Shown here: positions 22,673 through 31,606 of the stretch, piece after piece
Numbering within the stretch: position 1 is the stretch's first letter
How the letters are laid out: each line of letters begins with the position of its first letter
Origin: JAKAWQ01 sp963840545
GTDB lineage: Bacteria; Pseudomonadota; Alphaproteobacteria; Acetobacterales; Acetobacteraceae
Reading direction: 5' to 3'
DNA: 64,000 bases
NCBI GenBank assembly: GCA_963840545.1
Contig: CAWIZE010000002.1
Coordinates: 372,001 to 436,000 of the forward strand
Translations under genes and position numbers: made by a program
Notes under the pieces: model-generated
What the model was told of the DNA's origin: nothing
Database searches by the model: none
Seen by the model: the letters and a program-made list of their open reading frames with translations, nothing else

Positions 22673-25383
22673 TCCCGCCGCGGGCGGGCGCGGCCGGCGG
22701 CGAGTGGCTCGACCGCCTTCCCTGGCTGCCGATCGTCCTGATCCTGCTGCTGCCCTGGATCGTCCACCTTCCGCAATGGATCCTCGGACTGAGCACGGAT
22801 CCGATCTGGAACGAATCCCGGCTCGCCCTGGCCGTGCATCCCGGCCTGGTCGGCGGGCGCACCGACATCGATCCGGCCGCCGGATGGAACACCGAGGCGC
22901 TCGGCCATCTGGCGGCGTGGGATTGGGTGCATGGCATCGTGCCGTGGTGGAACCCGTACAGCGGCATCGGCATGCCGCTCGCCGGCGAGATGCAGCCCTC
23001 GGCCTTCTTCCTGCCGTTCAACCTTCTCCTGCTCCTGCCGGACGGCGTGCTCTGGCTGAAGATCGCAACCCAGACGGTGGCCGGGCTCGCGGCCTATGCT
23101 CTGCTCCGCGCCCTCGGCCTTGGCCGGCTCGCCTCCCTCGCCGGTGCCGCGCTCTATCCGCTCAACGGAACGGTCGCCTGGTTCGCCGACGCGCCTGCCT
23201 TCCCGGCGAGCTTCCTGCCGCTCGTGCTGCTCGGGATCGAGTACGCAAGGCGCCGCGCCGCGCGCCTCGCCGGCCTCTTCTGGATCGCGGTCGGCATCGC
23301 CTGGATGATCTTCGCGGGTTTTCCCGAAACCGCCTATATCGGCGGGTTGCTCGCGCTCCCTTGGGCCGCCTGCCGCTTCGTTCAGGCACCGGCCGCGGAG
23401 CGCGGCGCCTTTGCCGCCGCCGTCCTCGCCGGCGGCGTCCTCGGGCTGCTGCTCACCGCCCCCCTCCTCGTCGCCTTCGCCGATTTCCTCTTCGCCGCGC
23501 GCACTTACGCCGAGCACGGAGCGGGGGCGCTGACGCTCTCCTGGCACGGATTCCCCGTCTTCGTGCTGCCGTACGCGTACGGCTTCCTCGTCGAGGCGTT
23601 CGGCAACGCCAGGCTCGCCCGCATCTGGTACCTCGGCGGCGGATATGCCGGCATCCTGCTGCTGTTCTTCGCGGCGCTCGGGCTTTTCGGCCGCCGCGAT
23701 CGCGCGCTGCGGATGACGCTGCTCGCCTGGGTGGTGCTCGCCTGGGCCAAGACCTTCGGCATCCCGCCCGTGCAGCAGGTCCTCAACGCGTTTCCCTTCG
23801 TCTACCAGACCAACATCGTCCGCTACGCGCCGCCGGTCTGGAGCCTGGCGCTCACCATCCTCGCCGCCTTCGCGCTCGAGGATTTTCGCGAGCGCCCGCG
23901 GCGACTTCTTCCTCCGCTGGCGATCGTCCTCGCCTTGCTCGGCCTTGCCGTCCGCCTCGCCTGGCCGGCCGACCCGTTCTGGGGCTGGCATGGCCGGGAT
24001 TCCGGCACGATGTTCGTCTTCCTCGGGATCGTCCTTGCCGCGGCACTCGCCGCCCTCGCGGCGGCGGTCGCGATGGTCCGGCTGCTGGCCGGCGAGCGCA
24101 GGCGCCACGCGCTGGCCGCCCTGCTCGTCGTCTACATGGCCGGGCTCTTCATCATCCCGGAGCTCGCCGGGGTTCACGGCGGCAGGCTCGATACGGCCGC
24201 AACGCGCTATCTTCGCAATCACCTGGGCCTCGCGCGGTTCTATTCGCTCGGGCCCTTTGAGCCGGATTACGGCGCGTTCTTCCGCATCCCGAGCATCAAC
24301 CACATCGCCCTGCCGGTGGCGGCGCGCTGGTCCGATTATATCGCGCGGCAATTGTTCCCGCCGATCCAGCAGACCGCAGGCTTCCTCTTCTGGTCGGCGG
24401 CGCCCTATCCGCCCGGTTCCGGCCTCGCGGCGCTCCGAGAATATTTCCCGCATTACGAGGATGTGGGCGTGCGCTTCGTGCTGAGTGAACCGGGCCAGAG
24501 CCTGCAGCCGATCGTGGCCGTGCCGGCGGGACAGTCCGGGAACCGGCCGCTGGCGCTCGGCCCGGGGCAGGAGGCAGAGGCCGCTTTTCCGGCGCCCGCG
24601 CCGCCCCGCGGCGCAGGTCCGGTGGCTTCCGTCGGCGTCGATATCGGCAATTACCTTAATGCTGCGGACGGACGTCTCGCGGTCCGCCTCTGCGACGCAA
24701 CCGGCTGCGCCGGCGGGTCGCTCCCGCTCGCCGGCTCGGCGGACGATGCGCTCTTCTTCGTCCCGCTCGCCAAACCGAGAGAGTACCCGCCGGGTGCGCC
24801 GCTCCGTCTGACGATCCGTCACGAAGGCGGCACAAACCCGGTCGCGCTCTGGCTCTGGCCCGTGGCGGGACGCTCCGGGCAGGCGCTGCGCGGTCCCTCG
24901 GGTCCGCTGCCGGACCAGTCGCTCCGGCTCGCCCTCCGCTATCAGGATCCCGGTTTTCCGCTGCGCGCGGTCTATTCGGACGCCATCATGACGATCTGGC
25001 GGACGCCGCACCCCGGGCCGTATTTTTCGATCGAAGCCGGCGGGCCCTGCGCCCTCCGCGTCGCCAGCCGCCGCATCCTCGCCGCACGCTGTTCCTCTCC
25101 CGCGACCCTCATCCGCCGCGAGCTCTTCATGCCGGGATGGACCGCGCGGGTAAACTCCAAGCCTGTCGCCGTCGCGCCCTCCGGCGAGATCTTTCAGTCC
25201 CTCGTGCTCCCCGCCGGAGAGAGCGAGGCACGCTTTTCTTTCGCCCCGCCCGGGATACTCTGGGGCTGGATCGCGGCGGCGATCGGCGCGGCGGGCCTCG
25301 TCCTCGCCCTGGTCGCAAGCCTCCGCGCTCAGGCGGGCGCTGCCCGCCGCGCCACCGCGACCGCGAGCCGCGCGAGCCCGTGA
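22669..25383 (+). CDS. Large integral membrane protein, YfhO-like (GT-C fold)
   Basis: A 904-residue protein with about a dozen hydrophobic segments in residues 15-500 (WLPIVLILLLPWIVHLP, VLAGGVLGLLLTAPLLVAF, IVLAAALAALAAAVAMVRLL), a large soluble region (about 500-850) and a last helix near the C terminus. The layout, with NPYSGIGMPLAGEMQPSAFF soon after the first helix, resembles YfhO-family membrane proteins, thought to be glycosyltransferases that use lipid-linked sugars. No reaction can be assigned. The GTG start at 22669 overlaps the Nudix stop (GTGA). Its last 55 bases overlap the end of the ChaC-like gene on the other strand. Confidence 0.8.
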   Translation: MIPPRAGAAGGEWLDRLPWLPIVLILLLPWIVHLPQWILGLSTDPIWNESRLALAVHPGLVGGRTDIDPAAGWNTEALGHLAAWDWVHGIVPWWNPYSGIGMPLAGEMQPSAFFLPFNLLLLLPDGVLWLKIATQTVAGLAAYALLRALGLGRLASLAGAALYPLNGTVAWFADAPAFPASFLPLVLLGIEYARRRAARLAGLFWIAVGIAWMIFAGFPETAYIGGLLALPWAACRFVQAPAAERGAFAAAVLAGGVLGLLLTAPLLVAFADFLFAARTYAEHGAGALTLSWHGFPVFVLPYAYGFLVEAFGNARLARIWYLGGGYAGILLLFFAALGLFGRRDRALRMTLLAWVVLAWAKTFGIPPVQQVLNAFPFVYQTNIVRYAPPVWSLALTILAAFALEDFRERPRRLLPPLAIVLALLGLAVRLAWPADPFWGWHGRDSGTMFVFLGIVLAAALAALAAAVAMVRLLAGERRRHALAALLVVYMAGLFIIPELAGVHGGRLDTAATRYLRNHLGLARFYSLGPFEPDYGAFFRIPSINHIALPVAARWSDYIARQLFPPIQQTAGFLFWSAAPYPPGSGLAALREYFPHYEDVGVRFVLSEPGQSLQPIVAVPAGQSGNRPLALGPGQEAEAAFPAPAPPRGAGPVASVGVDIGNYLNAADGRLAVRLCDATGCAGGSLPLAGSADDALFFVPLAKPREYPPGAPLRLTIRHEGGTNPVALWLWPVAGRSGQALRGPSGPLPDQSLRLALRYQDPGFPLRAVYSDAIMTIWRTPHPGPYFSIEAGGPCALRVASRRILAARCSSPATLIRRELFMPGWTARVNSKPVAVAPSGEIFQSLVLPAGESEARFSFAPPGILWGWIAAAIGAAGLVLALVASLRAQAGAARRATATASRASP

Positions 25384-26036
25384 TCGGCGACGCCGAGTGC
25401 CGCGAGCGCCGCGATCGTCCGGCTGAGATAGGCAGCGCCGGTGCCGAGCGCGCCGGCGGCGTGGGCCAGCGTCTCGGCGATCTCGTCTTCCGTGAGGTTG
25501 CCGACATAGCGCGGGTGCGCCCGGTTGACGACGAACACCATCGCCCGGACATTGCCGGCCGCCGTCCGCACCGTCACCCAGCGCGCGCGATAGGCGGTGC
25601 CCGACATCTCGCGCCGCCAGATCAGCAGAAGCTCCTCGCGCACCCGCGCGGCGGCGATGCGGAACACGATCCCGCGACACGAACCGCCGCGATCCAGCGC
25701 CATCATCACGCCCGGCCGCTCCGGCGTGCCGCGCCCGAACGGCATCCGCAGGCAGAAGCGCCGATGCCAGCCGTGGAGGGTGGCAAGATGCCGCTCGGTG
25801 AAGAGGAACGCCGGGTTCCACATCAGCGAGCCGTAGCCGAACACGAAGGCGTCCATCCCCGGCGGATGGGCGGCCAGCGCGGCGTCGAGCGAAGCCGCGA
25901 TCTCCGCGTCGCTTCTTATCGCGAGGCCCGGAAGCCTGAGCGCCCGCATCCTCGCGAGCAGCGAGCCGTCCGCCAGCGCCTGGCGGGTGATCCGCAATTC
26001 CGCCGCGGCCTCCGGATCCTCGGCGATTTCGCTCAT
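25329..26036 (-). CDS. ChaC-like gamma-glutamylcyclotransferase
   Basis: A 235-residue member of the ChaC family, which degrades glutathione to 5-oxoproline and Cys-Gly. The fold signature DAFVFGYGSLMWNPAFLF binds the gamma-glutamyl group, and PFGRGTPERPGVMMALDRGG with CRGIVFRI follow. YVGNLTEDEIAETLAHA, typical of the ChaC C-terminal region, is also present. The ATG at 26036 was taken; a GTG three codons earlier is possible. The 3' end overlaps the convergent membrane-protein gene by 55 bases, which may reflect C-terminal drift in one of them. Confidence 0.88.
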   Translation of the reverse strand: MSEIAEDPEAAAELRITRQALADGSLLARMRALRLPGLAIRSDAEIAASLDAALAAHPPGMDAFVFGYGSLMWNPAFLFTERHLATLHGWHRRFCLRMPFGRGTPERPGVMMALDRGGSCRGIVFRIAAARVREELLLIWRREMSGTAYRARWVTVRTAAGNVRAMVFVVNRAHPRYVGNLTEDEIAETLAHAAGALGTGAAYLSRTIAALAALGVADHGLARLAVAVARRAAPA

Positions 26037-26113
26037 GGCCGACACGGCGTCACCGGCGGATCATAGCGCCGCTCGCCCGGCTGTCCACGCGCCGCGCCGA
26101 TCCGCCGGGATCG

Positions 26114-26722
26114 TCAGGCGGCGAGCCGGGTGATCTCCTCGCGCGCCGCCTCGATCGCCGCTTCCCGCTTGTCCGGCCCGAGATTGACGCCCTCGGCGCG
26201 CACGAAACGGACGTCGCTGATGCCGAAGAAGCCGAAGATCCCGCGCAGATAGCTCTCCTGGTGATCGAGGAAGGCGGTCGGTGTCTCGGGACCGTAGAGG
26301 CCGCCGCGCGAGGAAGCGACGATCACCGTCTTGCCGCCCGCCAGCCCCTCAGGACCCTTCTCCGTATAGCGGAAGGTCTTGCCCGCCACCGCCAGCCGGT
26401 CGATCCACGCCTTGAGCTGGCTCGGCACCCCGAAATTATACATGGGCGCGCCGATCACGACGATGTCCGCCGCCAGGAACTCCGCGAGCGCTTCCTGCCC
26501 CGCGGCGAGATCCTCCCGCAGGGCAGGCGCCTCGGGCGCCGCACCTTGGGCGGCCGCCAGATGGGCGCCCGAGAGGTGCCCGACCGGCGCTGCCCCGAGG
26601 TCGCGATAGGTCACCGTGCTGCCCGGCGCCCGCTCGCGCAGCGCCGCGACGATCTCGGCCGAGAGGGCGCGGCTCACCGAGCCCTGGCCGAGAATGCTCG
26701 AATCGACATGCAGAAGCTTCAT
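26114..26722 (-). CDS. azoR: FMN-dependent NADH-azoreductase
   Basis: A 202-residue flavodoxin-like quinone/azo reductase. MKLLHVDSSILGQGSVSRAL is the conserved N-terminal FMN phosphate site; APMYNFGVPSQLKAWIDRL and SSRGGLYGPETP are the flavin and substrate loops; DHQESYLRGIFGFFGI closes the dimer site. The family reduces quinones and azo dyes with NADH. The gene is divergent from a LysR regulator 98 bases away, which probably controls it. Confidence 0.93.
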   Translation of the reverse strand: MKLLHVDSSILGQGSVSRALSAEIVAALRERAPGSTVTYRDLGAAPVGHLSGAHLAAAQGAAPEAPALREDLAAGQEALAEFLAADIVVIGAPMYNFGVPSQLKAWIDRLAVAGKTFRYTEKGPEGLAGGKTVIVASSRGGLYGPETPTAFLDHQESYLRGIFGFFGISDVRFVRAEGVNLGPDKREAAIEAAREEITRLAA

Positions 26723-26781
26723 GCCCGTGGTCCCTTGCTGGTCTCCCACCAGAACTGGAACTGGAGGATGCAGCGCGGTAG

Positions 26782-26806
26782 CCTATATTTCACGATAGGA
26801 TCTATC
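26782..26806. promoter_or_regulatory. Overlapping inverted repeats in the azoR/LysR divergent promoter
   Basis: CCTAT-N8-ATAGG (26782-26799) overlaps a second repeat GATAG-N3-CTATC (26794-26806), 15 bases before the LysR start. Divergent LysR genes normally bind such dyad sites to control both promoters. Confidence 0.5.
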
Positions 26807-26820
26807 GCAGGAGAAGATGG

Positions 26821-27765
26821 ATGCTCGATCGGGTCTCGCTCGACCAGCTCCGCACCTTCATCGCCGCCGCCGACGCCGGAAGCTTCTCCGCGGCCGGCCG
26901 CCGCCTCCATCGGGCCCAGTCCGCCGTCAGCCAGACCCTCGCCAACCTCGAGGCCGGCCTCGGCTTCTCCCTCTTCGACCGGACCGGCCGCTATCCCGTC
27001 CTCACCGAAGCGGGCCGCGCCCTGCTTGCCGACGCCCGGGCCGTCGCCGGCGGGATGGACCTCTTCAAGGCGCGCGCCAAAGGCCTCGCCGGCGGGCTCG
27101 AGCCCGAGCTCTCGGCCGTCATCGACGTGATGTTCCCGATCGAGATTCTCACCCATGCCGTCGCTTCGTTCCAGGCGGAGTTCCCGGCCACCCCGCTTCG
27201 CCTCTATGTCGAGGCGCTGGGCGCCGTGGTCGAGCCCGTGCTGGCGGGAACCTGCGCCTTCGGCGTCATGGGCTCGCTGCCGATCGCCCCACCCGAGCTC
27301 ACCCGCGAGCGCCTGCTCGGCGTGCGGCTCGGCGTGGTCGTCTCGCCGCGCCACCCGCTCGCCTCCCATGTCGGGCCCGTCCCCACCGCCGTTCTCGCCC
27401 GCCACGTCCAGCTCGTGCTGACCGACCGCACGCGGCTCTCCGAGGGGCACGAATTCGGCGTCCTTTCGCCGAAAACGTGGCGGCTCGCCGATCTCGGCGC
27501 CAAGCACGCCTTCCTCCGCGCCGGCCTCGGTTTCGGCGGCATGCCGCTGATCGCGGTGCGCGAGGACCTCGCCCGCGGCGCGCTGGTCGAGATCGCGCTC
27601 GAGGACGTGCCGGCCGGGGGGCCGGTGATGCCGATGTCCGCCATCCACCGCACCGATGCGCCGCCCGGCCCGGCCGGACGCTGGCTGATCGAGCGCCTCA
27701 GGGAAGCGCCGGCTGCCTGCCCGGCGAGCGAGCACCTCGCGCTGCCCGAAATCGCCGTTTCGTGA
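26821..27765 (+). CDS. LysR-family transcriptional regulator
   Basis: A 314-residue LysR regulator. The N-terminal winged helix is clear (LDQLRTFIAAADAGSFSAAG, RRLHRAQSAVSQTLANLEAG, FDRTGRYPVLTEAGRAL). The rest is the two-lobe effector-binding domain. An upstream GGAGAAG serves as ribosome-binding site. It is transcribed away from azoR and probably regulates it, sensing a quinone or electrophile; the effector is unknown. Confidence 0.92.
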   Translation: MLDRVSLDQLRTFIAAADAGSFSAAGRRLHRAQSAVSQTLANLEAGLGFSLFDRTGRYPVLTEAGRALLADARAVAGGMDLFKARAKGLAGGLEPELSAVIDVMFPIEILTHAVASFQAEFPATPLRLYVEALGAVVEPVLAGTCAFGVMGSLPIAPPELTRERLLGVRLGVVVSPRHPLASHVGPVPTAVLARHVQLVLTDRTRLSEGHEFGVLSPKTWRLADLGAKHAFLRAGLGFGGMPLIAVREDLARGALVEIALEDVPAGGPVMPMSAIHRTDAPPGPAGRWLIERLREAPAACPASEHLALPEIAVS

Positions 27766-27905
27766 GGAATCGCCGCCTCGGGCAAGGACCAGGCGAGGGC
27801 TGGCGCGGACTGTGAGAAAGCCGGCGCTGGCTCTCGGTCTTAAGTATCGGATCAACGCGGCGTTTCATGCTCGCCCCGCGACCGACGAAACTCTGCGATC
27901 CGATC

Positions 27906-28667
27906 CTAGTGCCCGAGGATCTGCCCCAGGAACGTCTTGAGCCGTTCCGTCTTCGGCGTGCTGAAGATCTCGGCGGGCCGGCCGGTCTCGACGATCTCGC
28001 CCATGTCCATGAACACCACGCGGTCCGCCGCCTGCCGCGCGAAGCCCATCTCGTGCGTCACGCAGACCATCGTCATCCCGCTTCCGGCGAGCTCGATCAT
28101 CACATCGAGCACTTCCTTGATCATCTCGGGATCGAGCGCCGAGGTCGGCTCGTCGAACAGCATGATCTTCGGGCGCATGCAGAGCGCCCGCGCGATCGCC
28201 ACCCGTTGCTGCTGCCCGCCCGAGAGCTGCATCGGGTATTTCGCCGCCTGCTCGGGAATCCGCACCCGGCGGAGGAATTCCATCGCCAGCGCCTCGGCCT
28301 CGCCCCGCTTCATCCGCCGGACATGGATCGGCGCCAGCGTGCAGTTCTCGAGGATCGTCAGGTGGGGAAAGAGATTGAAGGACTGGAACACCATGCCGAC
28401 CTCGCGGCGCACGGTGTTGAGCGCCCGCGTGTCGTCCGAAAGCTCGGTGCCGTCGACGACGATCCGTCCCTTCTGGTGCGTCTCGAGCCGGTTGATGCAG
28501 CGGATCATCGTCGACTTGCCCGAGCCCGACGGTCCGCACACCACCACCCGCTCGCCGCTCGCCACGGTGAGCGAAATATCGCGGAGCGCGTGGTGCGCGC
28601 CGTACCATTTCTCCACGTGCTCGAGCCGGATCGCCGCCTCGCCGCCGTTCTCCATCGCCAATCTCAC
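27906..28667 (-). CDS. Polar amino acid-type ABC transporter ATP-binding protein
   Basis: A 253-residue ATPase of the GlnQ/AapP group: Walker A CGPSGSGKSTMIRCINRLE, GMVFQSFNLFPHLTILEN, signature LSGGQQQRVAIARAL and Walker B IMLFDEPTSALDPEM. It would energise uptake of an amino acid. The GTG at 28667 overlaps the TAXI receptor stop as GTGA and was preferred; an ATG four codons later is also plausible. No amino-acid permease or amino-acid-type binding protein is adjacent; the only partner is the TAXI receptor upstream, which belongs to a different transporter class. Confidence 0.88.
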   Translation of the reverse strand: MRLAMENGGEAAIRLEHVEKWYGAHHALRDISLTVASGERVVVCGPSGSGKSTMIRCINRLETHQKGRIVVDGTELSDDTRALNTVRREVGMVFQSFNLFPHLTILENCTLAPIHVRRMKRGEAEALAMEFLRRVRIPEQAAKYPMQLSGGQQQRVAIARALCMRPKIMLFDEPTSALDPEMIKEVLDVMIELAGSGMTMVCVTHEMGFARQAADRVVFMDMGEIVETGRPAEIFSTPKTERLKTFLGQILGH

Positions 28668-29653
28668 TCCATGACCAGCCGGTCCGGCACGGCAAAGCCT
28701 TGCCGCCGGTAGTATCGTGCCGCCCCCGGATGGAACGGCAGGAACCGGTCCTCGCCGATGTTCCGCGCCACCGTCTCCGCCGCCACCGGGAATCGCCGCG
28801 CCAGCGCGGGCGCGGCGCCGAGCGCCGCCTGGGTCACCGCGTAGACGAGGCCGTCCGGCAGAGCCTGGCGGCAGATCGCGAAATTGAACATCCCCGGGCA
28901 GACGAGCCGCGTCTGTCCCGCATAGGTGCCGGCCGAAACCTCGGTTGGGGAAAGCTCCGGCAGCTCGCGCACGAGGAGATCGACCTCGCGTGGCGTGAAG
29001 CCGAAGAAGCGCACGCTCGTCCGCCGCGCGGCCTCGACGAACGCCGGGATGGGCGGCCCGGCCGCGAGCACGCAGGCATCGAGGGACCCCGCGGCCAGCG
29101 AATCCGCGAGGTCGATGAAGCTGCCGAAGTGGAACTCAGCGACCGCGATCCCGAGAATGCGCAGCATCCGCGGCAGATAGGTCCCGCCCGTCCCGGACTG
29201 GGGCCCGACGCCCACCCGCTTGCCCGCCAGCCCGTCCGCGCCCGTGATCCCGCTCGCCGCGCGCGCGATGCCGTGGAAGGCCGTCTCGTACATCGGAAAC
29301 ATGGCCCGGATCGTGCGGAATCGGACCCCGTCCGTCCAGGCGCCGCCGCCCGTCCAGGCCTGGTGGGCGATCCCCAGCGTCGTCATGGCGAGATCGATCG
29401 TTCCGCGATCGAGCAGCATGATGTCCTCGTTCGGCCCCTCGGTCGCCCGATAGAACATATTCACGCCCGTCGCGGCCGCGACCGCCGCGCCCCATGCCTC
29501 GCCGAAAACGGCGTAGGTGCCGCCGGCGCTGCCCGTGCCCATGGTGAGCGCCACCGGCCAGGCGATGTTGCGAACCGCGGCCTGCGCCGCCCGTGCCCCG
29601 CGCGCCGCAAATGCGCCAACCACCGCCGCGAGCAGTCCTCGCCGGCTTGCCAC
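28664..29653 (-). CDS. TAXI-family TRAP transporter solute receptor
   Basis: A 329-residue periplasmic protein. The GTG at 29653 gives a signal peptide (ASRRGLLAAVVGAFAARG, ending ARA). The TAXI fold is recognisable from LTMGTGSAGGTYAVFGEAWG near the N terminus, GKRVGVGPQSGTGGTYLPRM in the middle and LDACVLAAGPPIPAFVE. TAXI receptors normally feed fused DctQM TRAP permeases, for example for glutamate. No TRAP permease is in the window; the next gene is an ABC ATPase in GTGA overlap. Start choice is moderately sure. Confidence 0.85.
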   Translation of the reverse strand: MASRRGLLAAVVGAFAARGARAAQAAVRNIAWPVALTMGTGSAGGTYAVFGEAWGAAVAAATGVNMFYRATEGPNEDIMLLDRGTIDLAMTTLGIAHQAWTGGGAWTDGVRFRTIRAMFPMYETAFHGIARAASGITGADGLAGKRVGVGPQSGTGGTYLPRMLRILGIAVAEFHFGSFIDLADSLAAGSLDACVLAAGPPIPAFVEAARRTSVRFFGFTPREVDLLVRELPELSPTEVSAGTYAGQTRLVCPGMFNFAICRQALPDGLVYAVTQAALGAAPALARRFPVAAETVARNIGEDRFLPFHPGAARYYRRQGFAVPDRLVME

Positions 29654-29714
29654 CAGCCCGAGCCCCCCGTTCCCTCGCGAAACCCTATCGGGGCCGCGCC
29701 CGGTGGTCCACTCA

Positions 29715-31229
29715 TCACGGGAGCCTGAGCGCCCGGATCTGCTTCGCCCAGATTTGCTTCGCATCACCCGGCGCATAGAAATCCGCCAGCACCGCCTCGA
29801 GCGAAAACCCCGCCGCCCGATAGAATCCGCGCGTCGGCGCATAGAGCGCCCGCCCCGCCGTCTCGGCGTAGAGGCACCGCCCGCCTTCACTTGCGGCCCC
29901 CGCCGCCGCCCTTGCCACCAACATCCGCCCGAGCCCCGCGCCGCGCGCCGCCGGATGCACCACGAGCCAATAGAGGTCCCAGGCCCCCACGGCCGCCGGC
30001 ACCGGCCCGAAGCAGGCATAGCCGAGCAGCAGCCCGTGCGGCTGCTCGGCGAGCAGGAAGCGGTACCCGCTCGCATCGCCCCGCCCAAGCGCCTCGCCCG
30101 CCAGCTCCTCCGCCACCGCCACCTCGGCCGCGCTGAAGAACCCCGTGGCCCGGCAGAGCGCGCCGATCGCCGCCTTATCCGCCGCCACCAGCCGTCGCCG
30201 CAGCGTCACCGGCGGCGGCGCCCGCTGCTCCGGCGCCCGCTGCTCCGGCGCCCGCTGCTCCGGCGCCCGCTGCTCCGGCGCCAGCGCCGCGCCGGCGATC
30301 CGCTCGATCAGGTCGGGAAACCCGATCCCGGCCTCCCGCGCCGCCGCCGCGAATCCCGCGTCCGGCGCGAGCGCGGGATTGGCGTTCACCTCGAGCACGT
30401 GCGGCACGCCCGCCTTGTCCAGCCGCACATCGACCCGCCCGTAGCCGCGGAGCCCGATCGCCGCCCACGCGCGCAGCGCCTCTGCCTCCATCAGCGCGGC
30501 AAGCTCCGGGGCGATCCCGCCGAACCGCCGCTCGGTCCGCGCATAGAGCGGATCCTCGGCCCGCCATTTGCCCGCATAATCGAGGATGCGCGGCATCCCC
30601 GCCGGCCAATCCGCCGCGTAAACGAGCTCCCCCGCCGGCAGGACCCGCACCTCCATCGCGGAGCCGGGGCCGGGGCCGGCCTCCTCGATGAGCGAGAGGT
30701 TGAACTCGCGGCCCGGCAGGAAGGCCTCGGCGAACCATCCGTCCGCCATCGCCTCCGGCAGACGCTCGACGACCGAATTCCGTCCGAGCCCGAACGAGGC
30801 GTGCTCGGCCCGGTGCTTGACGATGAAGGGTCCGGGAAAACCATCCTCCGGCCCCGGCGCCACCCGCACGCCCGCCGCCCTGAGCACCCGCTTCGCCGCC
30901 CTCTTGTCGCCCGAGAGCGCGAGTGCCGCGAGCCCGCTGCCGGTGACCCTCGCCCCGGCGCCTTCCAGCAACGCCGCCGCGGCGAGCCCCGCCGGCCCCC
31001 CCAAAGCCACGCCCGGCAGGCTCTCGACCAGGTTGAACACCAGCGCCGGCGGGTCCGCGGCGAGCCGCCCGGCCAGCGGGCCAAGATCGAGCCCGATCGC
31101 CCGCCGCTCCACCGTCCACCCATTCTCCGCCAGCGCCGCCGCGACCGCCGAAGCCGCGGCGAGCGTATCCTGCTCGTCCGGCCCCGCCTCGGGCCCGACC
31201 TCCTGGTGAACCAGCAGGCAGCGCCTCAT
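29715..31229 (-). CDS. Fusion: ATP-grasp (D-alanine-D-alanine ligase-like) and GNAT acetyltransferase
   Basis: A 504-residue two-domain protein. Residues about 1-315 are a D-Ala-D-Ala ligase-like ATP-grasp: VFNLVESLPGVALGGPAGLA, SGDKRAAKRVLRAAGV, PFIVKHRAEHASFGLG (ATP lysine region), FLPGREFNLSLIEE and the metal-binding end RVDVRLDKAGVPHVLEVNAN. Residues about 340-500 are a GNAT N-acetyltransferase with the acetyl-CoA loop HPAARGAGLGRMLVARA. The two are joined by a four-fold APEQR repeat encoded by a 15-bp tandem repeat (30221-30280). A peptide- or amide-forming ligation followed by N-acetylation is a reasonable guess. The ATG overlaps the HIT gene stop by 4 bases. Confidence 0.82.
   Translation of the reverse strand: MRRCLLVHQEVGPEAGPDEQDTLAAASAVAAALAENGWTVERRAIGLDLGPLAGRLAADPPALVFNLVESLPGVALGGPAGLAAAALLEGAGARVTGSGLAALALSGDKRAAKRVLRAAGVRVAPGPEDGFPGPFIVKHRAEHASFGLGRNSVVERLPEAMADGWFAEAFLPGREFNLSLIEEAGPGPGSAMEVRVLPAGELVYAADWPAGMPRILDYAGKWRAEDPLYARTERRFGGIAPELAALMEAEALRAWAAIGLRGYGRVDVRLDKAGVPHVLEVNANPALAPDAGFAAAAREAGIGFPDLIERIAGAALAPEQRAPEQRAPEQRAPEQRAPPPVTLRRRLVAADKAAIGALCRATGFFSAAEVAVAEELAGEALGRGDASGYRFLLAEQPHGLLLGYACFGPVPAAVGAWDLYWLVVHPAARGAGLGRMLVARAAAGAASEGGRCLYAETAGRALYAPTRGFYRAAGFSLEAVLADFYAPGDAKQIWAKQIRALRLP
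30221..30280. repeat. 15-bp tandem repeat, four copies, encoding the fusion linker
   Basis: CCCGCTGCTCCGGCG is repeated four times without change, giving four APEQR units between the ATP-grasp and GNAT domains. Confidence 0.95.
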
Positions 31230-31606
31230 GCCGGGGGCAGCATCCTCCCGAGCGGCCGGCCGGCGAAGACGTGCAGGTGGAAATGCGCCACCTCCTGGTG
31301 CGAATCCGCGCCCATGTTGGCGAGCAGCCGATAGCCCTTCGCCTCGAGCCCGAGGCTTCGCGTCACCGTGCCCACGGCGCGGAAGAAGCCGGCGATCTCG
31401 GCCTCCGTGGCGTGCGCGGAAAAATCCGCGAACGACACATAAGCGCCCTTCGGGATCACCAGCACGTGCACCGGCGCCTGCGGGTGGATGTCGTGGAAGG
31501 CGAGCGCATGCGCGTCCTCGTGCACCTTCCGGCAGGGGATCTCGCCGCGCAGGATGCGCGCGAAGATGTTGCCCTCGTCATAGGGGGGAAGGCCGCTCAC
31601 TGCCAT
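31226..31606 (-). CDS. HIT-family nucleotide-binding protein
   Basis: A 126-residue HIT protein. The N-terminal part NIFARILRGEIPCRKVHEDA and the catalytic triad motif VAHFHLHVFAGRPLG (HxHxH) are intact, as is HPQAPVHVLVIPKGAYVSF. The family hydrolyses phosphoramidates of AMP and related adducts such as acyl-AMP. Start at 31606 follows GCAGGAGA 8 bases upstream. It overlaps the ATP-grasp/GNAT gene by 4 bases; clearing adenylates made by a neighbouring ligase is a possible link but is speculation. The end of the ABC ATPase gene overlaps its start by 29 bases. Confidence 0.9.
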   Translation of the reverse strand: MAVSGLPPYDEGNIFARILRGEIPCRKVHEDAHALAFHDIHPQAPVHVLVIPKGAYVSFADFSAHATEAEIAGFFRAVGTVTRSLGLEAKGYRLLANMGADSHQEVAHFHLHVFAGRPLGRMLPPA

